From Paractinoplanes brasiliensis (GTDB lineage: Bacteria; Actinomycetota; Actinomycetes; Mycobacteriales; Micromonosporaceae), in contig NZ_SNWR01000001.1 in NCBI RefSeq assembly GCF_004362215.1, positions 744,001-808,000 of the forward strand: 64,000 nt of DNA, in the 5' to 3' direction. The notes beneath the pieces were generated by a model that saw only the letters and a list, made by a program, of their open reading frames with translations, had not been told where the DNA came from and ran no database searches. This document shows, piece by piece, positions 49,252 to 57,975 of the stretch; position 1 is the first letter of the stretch; each line of letters starts with the position of its first letter. The translations under genes were made by a program, and so were the position numbers.

Positions 49252-51435
49252 TCAAGAGCCCGGCGAGGCCCTGGCCGCTGCGGGAGGATGGGTGCCGGTA
49301 ACTAACGTGTCACCGGACGCCGGGCCCGGCGCGGGGAGGGCCGGCGCCCGGGGCTCGGCGGTGTCGCGGCCGAGGCGGGTGAGGAGGACCCGCATGGCGG
49401 CGAGCGCGCGGCGGGCCGAGGTGACGACCGCTGTGAGGTCGTCCCGCTCGGCGGCGGACTGGATCGCGGCGACGTGCTTCAGGACGACGTCGCGCAGGCC
49501 GGCCGCGAAACGGTAACGCTCGTCCCGGGCCAGCTCGGCGGATCGGACCCGCACTGCCTCGATCGCGCCGTCGTCGCGGGCGCGCCGCCGCTTGCGGCGC
49601 CACGCCGCGTACCCGGTCAACCAGATCAGGAACATGGGCGGGAAAAGAAGGGTGGCAGCCATCAAGGCGACGACACCGCCGACCATGGCCTGCTGCGTCC
49701 ACTGGTCGGCTCCGGCCTCGCCAGTGAACGCCGGGTCCAGCTCGACCAACACCATGAGGACCGCGCCCGACCAGACCGCCGCTGCCACGGCGCCGAGCCA
49801 GGTCAACGCCGGCGGCCGTCCCCACGAGCCCAACACGTACACCGCCTGCAGTTCGACCATCAGCAGGCACGCGAACTGCCCGGAGCTCTCGGCGGGCGCC
49901 AAGTCGGTCACGATCAGCAGCGGGCCGAGCCACGAGGTCAGCGCAACCATCGCGAAGGCCGGCCAGGGGTGGCGTCGGCGCAGGAGCAATGGCGCAGCGT
50001 GCGCGAGCAGGGCGAGAAACGTCGGCGTCACGGCGGCGGGGGGAAACTCGGATACCAGTGCGGCAGAAAGGACAAGTGGCCCCGCAAAGGGGATGAGCAG
50101 CCGGCCGACACCGCGGGAGACCGAGGACCAGGTCGGTACCGCGAGCCGCCACCGCAGCTTCGCCCGGACCGCCGCGTCCGTCGGTGTGCTGCCGGAGAAG
50201 GGGAGGACCGCGTGGACCCGCCAACCGCCGTCGGGCCGCGGGCCGGCCTCCAGCCGTCCGCCAAGGATCTGCGCCCGCTCCCGCATGCCCTGCACCCCTC
50301 GGCCACTGCCGAGACCAGTCCTCGCCGACGTGTCCGGATCCCCGCCGTCGTCCTCGACTGTCAGCTCTGCCTCGCTCCCGGCGTACGAGAAACGCAGCCG
50401 CACCGTGCCGCCCGGCGCGTAGCGCAGGATGTTGGTGAGCGCCTCCCGGGCGATGCCGTATGCAGCCGCGGCCGGCGCGGCCTGCGGGGCTGTGGCCGGC
50501 AGGTCCGCGATGACCGGCTGGCCGAGTTGGCGGAAATCGTCCACCAGGGTGGCCAGGTCGGTCGTCGGCGCGTCCGGCCAACCCTCGAAGGGGAGCGTGT
50601 CGACAAGCCTGTTCAGCGCCGTATGGGCGTCGCGGCTGGTGCTGGTGGCGAGCTTGAGTGCCTGGTCGCGCAAGTCCGGACGCTCCGCCCCAAGCACTTC
50701 CGCGGCCGACGCGTTGATCACGATGGAGGTCAAGTAGTGGGCGGCCTCGTCGTGCAGTTCGCGGACCAGCCGGCGCCGCTCGATCGACACCGCCTCGCTG
50801 CCGGCCTGCCAAGCCTGAGCGACCTGTTCCGCTGTCGCCGACCGGTCCCGCCTCCAGTAGCGCGGGTGAGACCCGGCTGCGGCGGTGTGCTCCCGCATCC
50901 GGCGGGCTCGGCGGTACCCGAGCGCCGCGGCCAGACTGCAGACGCCGGCTGCGAGCAGCGGCGTCACCACGACATTGCCGCCGAAGCCCTCCATGACACC
51001 GGTTTCGACGGCCTCGAACGTCAGCACGCCGACAATGACCAGCGCCGTCGTGCGACGCGTGTGGTACGCGCCGACGTGGAAAAGCGCCACGATCATGGCG
51101 ACGATGGCTGGCATCAGCGCGTCGCCAGGCTCGAGCAGGTGGGGCTCTTTCGGCAGGATCCAGAAGCCGGCGGAGAACAACACCTCCAGCGCGAGGGCTA
51201 CGAGCGCCGGTCGGCGGTGCCGCCAGCCCAGCAGCATCGCCGTCACCAGAGCAACGACGCCCGCCACGCCCGCCCACTCCGGCGCCAACGCCGCGCCTCG
51301 GAGCAGCGGTAACCCCGGCCACCACGCGATCTGAAGCAAAGCGATCAGGGTGGGCAACAGCCACGTCCTCCAGCGCCCCACAACGCGACACTGCCATCGA
51401 CAGCGGGGAACCGTGACCGATTCCTCAATCCTCAT
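49252..51435 (-). CDS. Fused double histidine kinase with a degenerate second module
   Basis: 727 aa. Module 1 has about five membrane helices (residues 25-175), a HisKA_3 box with His228 (RRRLVRELHDEAAHYLTSIV), and an ATPase domain to about residue 415 (GIAREALTNILRYAPGG, GLGSGRGVQGMRERAQILGG). Module 2 adds about six more membrane helices (430-590; LLIPFAGPLVLSAALV, WLGAVAAAVWSGAVLMVLVE) and a second dimerisation helix where the box reads FAAGLRDVVLKHVAAI: the phospho-acceptor His is replaced by Arg and no ATPase domain follows. Two kinase genes thus appear fused, the second reduced to a sensor/dimerisation half. Likely partner: the NarL-type regulator at 52807. Confidence 0.82.
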   Translation of the reverse strand: MRIEESVTVPRCRWQCRVVGRWRTWLLPTLIALLQIAWWPGLPLLRGAALAPEWAGVAGVVALVTAMLLGWRHRRPALVALALEVLFSAGFWILPKEPHLLEPGDALMPAIVAMIVALFHVGAYHTRRTTALVIVGVLTFEAVETGVMEGFGGNVVVTPLLAAGVCSLAAALGYRRARRMREHTAAAGSHPRYWRRDRSATAEQVAQAWQAGSEAVSIERRRLVRELHDEAAHYLTSIVINASAAEVLGAERPDLRDQALKLATSTSRDAHTALNRLVDTLPFEGWPDAPTTDLATLVDDFRQLGQPVIADLPATAPQAAPAAAAYGIAREALTNILRYAPGGTVRLRFSYAGSEAELTVEDDGGDPDTSARTGLGSGRGVQGMRERAQILGGRLEAGPRPDGGWRVHAVLPFSGSTPTDAAVRAKLRWRLAVPTWSSVSRGVGRLLIPFAGPLVLSAALVSEFPPAAVTPTFLALLAHAAPLLLRRRHPWPAFAMVALTSWLGPLLIVTDLAPAESSGQFACLLMVELQAVYVLGSWGRPPALTWLGAVAAAVWSGAVLMVLVELDPAFTGEAGADQWTQQAMVGGVVALMAATLLFPPMFLIWLTGYAAWRRKRRRARDDGAIEAVRVRSAELARDERYRFAAGLRDVVLKHVAAIQSAAERDDLTAVVTSARRALAAMRVLLTRLGRDTAEPRAPALPAPGPASGDTLVTGTHPPAAARASPGS

Positions 51436-51623
51436 TTGGCTGTGAGATCGGACGGAGCGCTGCGTTCGCGGTCCGCCGAGGCGCTCACCCCTGCCGGGAG
51501 CCTCTGCGCGGTCCGCCGTGGCGGGCGGCGCCGTCGTGGCGGGCGGTGGTGTTCCGTTCTGGGTGTGGGCGGCTCGGCGCTGCTGTTGCGGCGGCCGGAA
51601 GCCGGGGGCGTCCGGCGGAAGCG

Positions 51624-52553
51624 TCAGCGTGGCAGCTGCGGCAGGGTGAACCAGAAGCGGCTGCCTCCGCCTGGGTTCTCGTCGACGCCGATCTGGCCAC
51701 CGTGCCGTTCGATGATCCGCCGGCAGATGGCCAGGCCCAGGCCCGTGCCGGGGTAGCCGCCGCTGTTCGCGGAACGGTGGAACGCGTCGAACACCTTCGG
51801 TCGGTCGGCCACGGGGATGCCGATACCACGGTCGGCGACCACGATCCGGACCGTGCCGCCGGAACAAGCCTCGGCGGTGACCTCGACTTCGGCTCGGCAG
51901 CCGGCTGGCGTGTACTTGACGGCGTTGCCGATCAGATTGTCGATCACATGGCGCAGCAGCTTGGGGTCGGCCAGCACCGTCGGCAACGGGCCGCCCGCCG
52001 TCACCCGGGATCCGCCGGCCGGGGCGAGTCGCTCGGCGGTCACGTCGGCCACCATCTCGTTCAGCGGCACCGGGCGCAGGTTGAGGGCTGACTGGTCCGC
52101 GGTGGCGTGCTGGAGGAGGTCCTCCACCAGCCGGTTGATCCGGTGCAACGCGCGCTCCACCGTGCGGAGGTCCTGGCTGCCCTGGTCGCCGAGCGCCCCG
52201 GCGTAGTCCTGCCGGAGCATCTCGAGATGCGCTGTCGCGGCGGCCAGCGGCGACCTTAGGTCGTGGCTGGCCATGGTCATGAATCCGCGCAACTCGGACT
52301 CGCGGCGGCGCAACCGCCGCTCGATCGCCAGGCGCCGCATGGCCCACCGGTACGCGAGGGCGGCGGTCAGCAGTGCCACTGCCGTCGCGGCCACAACCTC
52401 GCCGCCGACCACGTGGGGCACCGGTGATCGGGGAGACATTGCGGCGAGCCCGAACAGGGTGATGCCGACGCCGGCGAGCAGGCGAAGGGGCGGAGGCCCG
52501 CTCCCGTCGGCGATTGGCGATTCCGCGGCGGTCTGCAGGCGTACGTCCGACAT
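51624..52553 (-). CDS. Sensor histidine kinase (HisKA type)
   Basis: 309 aa. Two short N-terminal membrane helices (LLAGVGITLFGLAAM, VVAATAVALLTAALAYRWAM) are followed by the HisKA box FMTMASHDLRSPLAAATAHL with phospho-acceptor His. N-box LLRHVIDNLIGNAVKYTP, G1-box VVADRGIGIPVADR and GTGLGLAICRRIIERHGGQI complete a standard ATPase domain. There is no periplasmic sensor domain. ATG 52553 has AAGGAG seven bases upstream. No OmpR-type partner lies adjacent; the nearby regulator is NarL-type, so this kinase may be an orphan. Confidence 0.88.
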   Translation of the reverse strand: MSDVRLQTAAESPIADGSGPPPLRLLAGVGITLFGLAAMSPRSPVPHVVGGEVVAATAVALLTAALAYRWAMRRLAIERRLRRRESELRGFMTMASHDLRSPLAAATAHLEMLRQDYAGALGDQGSQDLRTVERALHRINRLVEDLLQHATADQSALNLRPVPLNEMVADVTAERLAPAGGSRVTAGGPLPTVLADPKLLRHVIDNLIGNAVKYTPAGCRAEVEVTAEACSGGTVRIVVADRGIGIPVADRPKVFDAFHRSANSGGYPGTGLGLAICRRIIERHGGQIGVDENPGGGSRFWFTLPQLPR

Positions 52554-52806
52554 CTCGGCTCCTTCATGGCGTGGACACCCTACGAACTGCGCATATCGTG
52601 CGTGTTCGGAAGCTGTCGAGTCGCCCACCTGGAGCGGTGTCCGTCGGGTACCGCGGGAGTGTCGTCCAGGCGGCGGCAAGGACCGAGGGATACCGCTGTG
52701 GTTGTACAGCGGCTGGCGCATGCGGCGTGATCACGCCACGCAGTGAGGGGTTAACCGGTAATAATTCTTATATGTCGTGTTTCGCGGCGGTGGACCGGAG
52801 CCGACG

Positions 52807-53496
52807 ATGAGCATCCGCATCGTCCTCGCCGAGGATCAGTTGCTGATCCGGGCGGGCATCGCCATGCTCCTGTCCGCCCAGCCCGACCTGGAGGTGGTCG
52901 GCGAGGCGGGCGACGGCCTCCAGGCCGTGGACCTGGCCCGCGAGTTGCAGCCCGACATCGTCGTCATGGATCTGGGCATGCCCCGCCTGGACGGGGTGGC
53001 GGCCACCCGGCAACTGACCGCCGACGACTTCGCGGCCGAGGCCCGCCACACCGTCAGGGTCCTGGTGCTCACCAACCTCAGCGACGATACTCAGGTGTAT
53101 GCCGCGTTGCGGGCCGGGGCGTCCGGCTACCTGCTCAAGGACGGTGCCCCGACGGATCTCGCCACCGCGATCCGCGAGGTGTGCGGCGGCAACGCCTACC
53201 TCGACCCGGCCGTCACGCGCGGCATCATCCTCGACATCGCCAACCGGCCCGGCCCCGTACGCCCAGTGTCTGCTGTGCTGGACCGGCTGACCCGGCGCGA
53301 ACGGGAAATCCTCGAACTGATGGCGCTCGGCCTCACCAACCGGGACATCGCCACGCGGCTGTTCCTCGCCGAGGCGACGGTGAAGACCCACGTCTGCCGC
53401 GTGATCATGAAGCTGGAGGTCCAGGACCGTACCCAGGCCGTGGTGGCGGCCTACCGGAGCGGCTTCGCAGGAACGGGAGACGCGCGCTCAGATTGA
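52807..53496 (+). CDS. NarL-family response regulator
   Basis: 229 aa. The receiver has VLAEDQLLIRAGIAMLL, phospho-Asp in IVVMDLGMPRLDG, Thr in VLVLTNLSDD and Lys in GYLLKDGAPT. The LuxR-type helix-turn-helix is LTRREREILELMALGLTNRD then EATVKTHVCRVIMKLEVQDR. ATG 52807 has GGAG eight bases upstream. It is divergent from the HisKA kinase. By type it fits the HisKA_3 double kinase further left. Confidence 0.9.
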   Translation: MSIRIVLAEDQLLIRAGIAMLLSAQPDLEVVGEAGDGLQAVDLARELQPDIVVMDLGMPRLDGVAATRQLTADDFAAEARHTVRVLVLTNLSDDTQVYAALRAGASGYLLKDGAPTDLATAIREVCGGNAYLDPAVTRGIILDIANRPGPVRPVSAVLDRLTRREREILELMALGLTNRDIATRLFLAEATVKTHVCRVIMKLEVQDRTQAVVAAYRSGFAGTGDARSD

Positions 53497-53662
53497 GCGC
53501 TCACTCGCGGGCGGGGGACCTGCCCCATTCTTTTTGGTGGCGTACGTGGCTCTGCGCTCGAAGCCGTTACGCCGACCCCTGCCGCCGGAGCTTCTCGACT
53601 TCCTTGGTGTAGGTGTAAAAGTGCAGTCTCGCCGCTACCTGTGGACGCGGCTCGCACCACGA

Positions 53663-54526
53663 TCAGCGTACGGGGTCCGGGCCGGTCCGGGAGGCGGTCC
53701 GCGCCGCCGGGCGGCCGGCCGCCTCGTCGGTCAGCGCGGCCAGCAGGGCGAGCGCGTCGGCGGTCGGCGAGCCCGGCGCCGCCCGGTAGACGACCAGCAA
53801 CTGCCGGTCGGCGTCGGTGACCGCGAACTTCTCGTAGTGCAGCTCAAGGTCGCCCACGATCGGGTGGCGCATGTGGTGGATGCCGCCGCCCGGGTGCGGC
53901 TTGGCGTCGTGCCGCGACCACAGTCGCCTGAACACGTCGCTCTTGATCGACAACTCGCCGACCAGGTCGGTCAGGCGGGGGTCGTCGGCGTCCGGGCCGG
54001 CCGCCGCCCGCAGCGCGGCGATCAGGCTGCCGATCCGGCCCTGCCAGCCGGGCAGGAACTCCTGCGCCTCCGGATCGAGCAATACCGTACGCAGAACGTT
54101 GCCGCCCGGGGCGAAGACCGGCGACAACGCCACGGCCAGCCGGTTGGCCGCCAGGACGTCCTGGAACGGACCCTGGACGTACGCGGGAGTGCCGGGCCAT
54201 GCGTCGAGCAGGAGTTGCACGCCCGGCCGGACCCGCGACGGGTGCCGCCGTCGAGGCGCCTCCGGGGCGCCGAGCGCGTGCAGGTGTGCGGTGGCGTCCT
54301 CGTCGAGGCCGAGCGCCCGGGCGACCGCGTCCAGCACCTGGGCGGAGGGGCGCCGGTCGCGGCCCTGCTCGAGCCGGGTGTAGTACTCGGTGCTGATCCC
54401 GGCCAGCATGGCCAGCTCGTCGCGCCGCAGCCCCGGCACCCGCCGGTGGCCGTTGTCGAGCAATCCGACATCCTCGGGCCGGATCAGCTCGCGCCGGGCC
54501 CGCAGGTATTCGCCGATCAGGTTCAC
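53663..54526 (-). CDS. XRE-family regulator with MmyB-like ligand domain
   Basis: 287 aa. The N-terminal helix-turn-helix is GEYLRARRELIRPEDVGLLD, then RRVPGLRRDELAMLAGISTE and YYTRLEQGRD, the standard opening of the actinobacterial XRE/MmyB family. The C-terminal ligand domain (ANRLAVALSPVF, VGDLELHYEKFAV, LVVYRAAPGSPTADALALLA) is a PAS-like fold that may bind a fatty acid. GTG 54526 is the likely start; an in-frame GTG at 54577 exists. It is divergent from an SDR gene, and such pairs are usually regulator-target. Confidence 0.87.
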   Translation of the reverse strand: MNLIGEYLRARRELIRPEDVGLLDNGHRRVPGLRRDELAMLAGISTEYYTRLEQGRDRRPSAQVLDAVARALGLDEDATAHLHALGAPEAPRRRHPSRVRPGVQLLLDAWPGTPAYVQGPFQDVLAANRLAVALSPVFAPGGNVLRTVLLDPEAQEFLPGWQGRIGSLIAALRAAAGPDADDPRLTDLVGELSIKSDVFRRLWSRHDAKPHPGGGIHHMRHPIVGDLELHYEKFAVTDADRQLLVVYRAAPGSPTADALALLAALTDEAAGRPAARTASRTGPDPVR

Positions 54527-54630
54527 CTCTACGACGATAGGTCGGGGCGGCCCGGTGCCGGGTAGCCCTGGTGGCACCCCTCTCGGCGGGAGTCTGGCTG
54601 GTGCGGCGGGCCAGCCCGCAGGCTACCGCA

Positions 54631-55521
54631 ATGACTTCACGAAACTGGCTCATCACCGGCGTCACCAGCGGCTTCGGCCGGCACCTCAGCGAGCAACTGC
54701 TGTCTCGGGGCGACCGGGTGGCCGGCACCTTCCGAACCGCGGCCGGCGTGGACGAGATCTCCGCGAGCTGGCCGGACACGTTCCACCCGGCTCGCCTCGA
54801 CGTCACCGACCCGGCCGGGATCGTGACCGTGGTCGACCGGGCGTTCGCCGCGCTGGGCCGGATCGACGTGGTGGTCAGCAACGCCGGCTACGGCCTGATG
54901 GGCGCCGCCGAGGAGCTCTCCGACGAGCAGATCGTGCACCAGATCGCGACCAACCTGACCGGGTCGATCCGGTTCATCCGGGCGACGCTGCCGCACCTGC
55001 GCCGGCAGGGCGGAGGCCGGATCCTGCAGCTGTCGTCGGTCGGCGGGCAGGCGGCGTGGCCGGGGGGCTCGCTCTACCACGCCACGAAGTGGGGCATCGA
55101 GGGCTTCGCCGACGCGCTGGCCGGGGAGGTCGCCCCGTTCGGGATCGGGGTCACGATCGTCGAGCCGGGTGGCGCCCGCACGAACTTCCGCTACGGCGGC
55201 TCGGTGCTGGCCGAGCGAATCGAGGCGTACGACGCTACGCCGGCAGCGCACATTCGGCGGATCCTCACCGAGCGCACGACGCAGGGCATCGGCGACCCGG
55301 CCCGGATGGCCGCCGCGATGATCGACAGTGCCGACCGGGAGCCGGCGCCCCGGCGGCTGGTCCTGGGCAGCGACGCCTACCAGGGCATCGAGACGGCTCT
55401 GGCGGCCCGCCTGGCCGACATCCGGGCCCAGCGCGAGTCGGCCGCCGCGACCGACGCGCCGCTGCCCGGAACGGCCACCGGCGGCGTGGCCGAACTGCGC
55501 ACCGCCCCGACGCGGCTCTAG
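54631..55521 (+). CDS. Short-chain dehydrogenase/reductase
   Basis: 296 aa. The NADP-binding motif is LITGVTSGFGRHLSEQLL (TGxxxGxG), then DVTDPAG, the VVSNAGYG strand, the catalytic Ser in ILQLSSVGG and YHATKW with the active-site Tyr and Lys. The C-terminal extension is typical of NADP-dependent 'classical' SDRs next to XRE/MmyB regulators. The substrate is probably a small carbonyl compound. ATG 54631 lies about 105 bases from the regulator start, sharing a divergent promoter. A perfect hairpin follows about 60 bases after the stop. Confidence 0.9.
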   Translation: MTSRNWLITGVTSGFGRHLSEQLLSRGDRVAGTFRTAAGVDEISASWPDTFHPARLDVTDPAGIVTVVDRAFAALGRIDVVVSNAGYGLMGAAEELSDEQIVHQIATNLTGSIRFIRATLPHLRRQGGGRILQLSSVGGQAAWPGGSLYHATKWGIEGFADALAGEVAPFGIGVTIVEPGGARTNFRYGGSVLAERIEAYDATPAAHIRRILTERTTQGIGDPARMAAAMIDSADREPAPRRLVLGSDAYQGIETALAARLADIRAQRESAAATDAPLPGTATGGVAELRTAPTRL

Positions 55522-55582
55522 GCGGTGGGGTGGTGCCGGGCATCCAGGGTCAGCGCAGGAGTCGTTGCCGAAGGAGCACCTG

Positions 55583-55631
55583 GACAGCTACCGTGTCCGG
55601 TCGCGTGCAGCGGCCGGACACGGTAGCTGTC
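55583..55631. terminator. Perfect 18-bp bidirectional terminator hairpin
   Basis: GACAGCTACCGTGTCCGG (55583-55600) pairs exactly with CCGGACACGGTAGCTGTC (55614-55631), with a 13-base loop. It serves the convergent SDR and zinc-ADH genes; the right arm overlaps two bases of the ADH stop codon, so readthrough into it is unavoidable. Confidence 0.85.
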
Positions 55632-56805
55632 AGGACTTCAGGACGACCTTCTCGCAGTTGTCCTCCTTGTTCTTGAACAGCTCGAAGCCACGCTCGGCCT
55701 CGTCGAGCGGCAGCCGATGGGTGATGATCCGGGTCGGGTCGATCTCGCCGCGTTCGATACGCTCCAGCAGCGGCCTCATGTAGCGCTGCACGTGGCACTG
55801 CCCGGTGCGCAGGGTCAGCGACCGGTTCATCCAAGCACCGGCCGGGAACTTGTCCAGCAGGCCACCGTAGACGCCGATCACCGAGACCACGCCGCCGCTG
55901 CGACACGACATGATCGCCTGGCGCAGCGCGTGCGGGCGCTCGGTCTCCGACCGTACGGCCTGCTTGACCCGGTCGTACGCGGCGATGTGCGCGCTGCCGT
56001 GGGTGGCTTCCAGCCCGACCGCGTCGATGCACTTGTCCGGTCCCCGGCCGCCGGTCAGCTCAAGGAGCCGCGAGCGCACATCGACCTCGTCGAAGTTCAC
56101 CGGGATGTGGCCGGCCTGTTCGGCCATCCGCAGCCGGTACGGCTCCTTGTCGATGGCGATCACCTTTGCGGCGCCGAGCACCCGGGCACTGTCCATCGCG
56201 AACTGCCCGACCGGGCCGGCGCCCCACACCGCCACCACGTCGCTGGGCTGGATGTCGCACATCTCGGCGCCCATGTAGCCGGTGGGCAAGATGTCGGACA
56301 GGAACAGCACCTGCTCGTCGGTCAGATCGGACTCGATCTTCAGCGGGCCGACGTCGGCGAACGGCACCCGCGCGTACTGCGCCTGACCGCCGGCGAAACC
56401 ACCGGTCAGGTGCGAGTAGCCGAAGATCCCCGCGACCGGGTGGCCGAACATCTTTTCCGCGATCCCCGCGTTGGGGTTGGTGTTCTCACAGCACGAGTAC
56501 AACTCTTTGGCGCAGGCCGCACACGCGCCGCAGGCGATCGGGAACGGCACGACCACCCGGTCGCCGACCCGCAGCTTGTCGCCGGGCACCCTCGAGCCGA
56601 CCTCGATCACCTCCCCCATGAACTCATGGCCCATGACGTCGCCGTCCTGCATCGTGGGGACGTATCCGTCGACCAGGTGCAGGTCCGAGCCGCAGATCGC
56701 GGTGGACGTGATCCGTACGATGGCGTCGCGGCTGTTCAGGATCTTCGGGTCCGGCACGTCGCGGACCTCGACCTTGTTGCGCCCAGCCCAGGTGTTCGCC
56801 CTCAT
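55630..56805 (-). CDS. Zinc-dependent alcohol dehydrogenase
   Basis: 391 aa medium-chain dehydrogenase. The catalytic-zinc ligands are Cys in ICGSDLHLVDG, the GHEF His/Glu pair and a later Cys. The structural-zinc loop is CGACAACAKELYSCCENTN with four cysteines. The NAD site is AVWGAGPVGQFAMDSARVLG with the acidic residue in VIAIDKEP. The sequence is of the glutathione/mycothiol-independent formaldehyde-dehydrogenase-like type. It overlaps the upstream SRPBCC gene stop (ATGA). The aldehyde or alcohol substrate is unknown. Confidence 0.88.
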   Translation of the reverse strand: MRANTWAGRNKVEVRDVPDPKILNSRDAIVRITSTAICGSDLHLVDGYVPTMQDGDVMGHEFMGEVIEVGSRVPGDKLRVGDRVVVPFPIACGACAACAKELYSCCENTNPNAGIAEKMFGHPVAGIFGYSHLTGGFAGGQAQYARVPFADVGPLKIESDLTDEQVLFLSDILPTGYMGAEMCDIQPSDVVAVWGAGPVGQFAMDSARVLGAAKVIAIDKEPYRLRMAEQAGHIPVNFDEVDVRSRLLELTGGRGPDKCIDAVGLEATHGSAHIAAYDRVKQAVRSETERPHALRQAIMSCRSGGVVSVIGVYGGLLDKFPAGAWMNRSLTLRTGQCHVQRYMRPLLERIERGEIDPTRIITHRLPLDEAERGFELFKNKEDNCEKVVLKS

Positions 56806-57782
56806 GCCTCGGGTCCCTTCTCGAACTCGGCGTCCGACAGCGGTTGCGCCGGGCGCTGCGGGAATTCCTTGCGGGCCCGCTTGCCCCACGGGGCGCCGTC
56901 GGACCGGACCACCTCGCCGGTCTCCAGCACCTGCTTGAACCGGCGCAGGTCGTCGTCGAGCTGCTGATGCGGCTCCTCACCGAAGTACTTCGCGACCGCC
57001 TTACCGATCGCGCCGCCCGGGATGTCGTACACCAGGGAGACGTAGACCTCGGTGCTAACCCCGTCGGGGGCCGGTACGAAGGAGACCGTGCCGGCGTTGG
57101 GCACGTCGGCGTCGCCGGTCGAGCGCCACGCGATCCTCTCGCCGGGCGTCTCGTCGGTGATCTCGGCGTCCCATTCGACGTCCTTGCCGAACGGGGCGGT
57201 GGCGGTCCAGTGGCTGGTCCGGTCACCGGTGGTGCGGACCTCCTCCAGGTGCGCCATGAACGTCGGCAGGTTCGCCAGGTCGCGCCAGAACGCGTACACC
57301 TCCGACGCGGGTTTGCGGACAGTCGCCGTGGCCGTCAGGTCCATGTGTCCTCCTCTGCGGCCGGAGCCGCTCCGTTGTGCCCGGGTGGCTTGCACGGCGG
57401 TCAGCAGATCCAGCGCGGTGATGCCGACGATGGCACCGGTGACAGCGATCAGCCGCCGCCGACGCCGCCCGTCACGATGGGCGATAGCCAGCCCGAGCGA
57501 GGTCAGATCCATCGCGTCGCCCATGACCCGGGTCCACGCCCAGATACCTTTGCGACGGCTGGCCAGGAGTCCGGCTGCGTGGACCAGTTCTCGCACACCG
57601 ACCAGGGGCACCATCGTCCGAGATGTACGCGAGTCGTCCACCCCGCTGATCCGGCGCACCGCGTCGGGCGCCGCGAGCTGGGCGACACCCAGACCGAGGC
57701 TCATCCACCCGAGTTCCCGGCCCCGCCGCTGCACTTCGTCGTCCCGTGCTTGCACTTCCTCCCGGGATGCGAGTTGCGTCAT
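56802..57782 (-). CDS. Two-part protein: membrane region plus SRPBCC domain
   Basis: 326 aa. Residues 1-145 hold weakly hydrophobic helices (MSLGLGVAQLAAPDAVRRI, and the clearest membrane segment VTGAIVGITALDLLTAVQAT). Residues 150-300 are an SRPBCC/START-like fold (HMDLTATATVRKPASEVYAF, then WRDLANLPTFMAHLEEVRTT, RIAWRSTGDADVPNAGTVSF) that binds hydrophobic ligands, as in polyketide-cyclase/YndB families. The last 30 residues (after TGEVVRSDGAPWGK) are polar. It is co-transcribed with the zinc alcohol dehydrogenase, a common actinobacterial pairing. Function otherwise unclear. Confidence 0.78.
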   Translation of the reverse strand: MTQLASREEVQARDDEVQRRGRELGWMSLGLGVAQLAAPDAVRRISGVDDSRTSRTMVPLVGVRELVHAAGLLASRRKGIWAWTRVMGDAMDLTSLGLAIAHRDGRRRRRLIAVTGAIVGITALDLLTAVQATRAQRSGSGRRGGHMDLTATATVRKPASEVYAFWRDLANLPTFMAHLEEVRTTGDRTSHWTATAPFGKDVEWDAEITDETPGERIAWRSTGDADVPNAGTVSFVPAPDGVSTEVYVSLVYDIPGGAIGKAVAKYFGEEPHQQLDDDLRRFKQVLETGEVVRSDGAPWGKRARKEFPQRPAQPLSDAEFEKGPEA

Positions 57783-57975
57783 GGCAACCTCCGTGTCATG
57801 AGGACCGGTCCTGCGTGCCGATACACAGTGACCTCGGTCGCCTGCGGCGCACGGCTACCCGATGCGATTTCGGCTAAACCGGCATTCGACAGCTACGGTG
57901 AAATTCGGCCCCGGCCCCGGCGGCCATCCCGACAGCACCTGCCAGACGAGGCCCCATGGCCGACGAGGAGGAGCG

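Noticed and set aside
53497..53662. Minus-strand peptide ending YTKEVEKLRRQGSA
   Set aside because: Too short and without start or recognisable family; possibly the tail of a lost gene, but not supportable.
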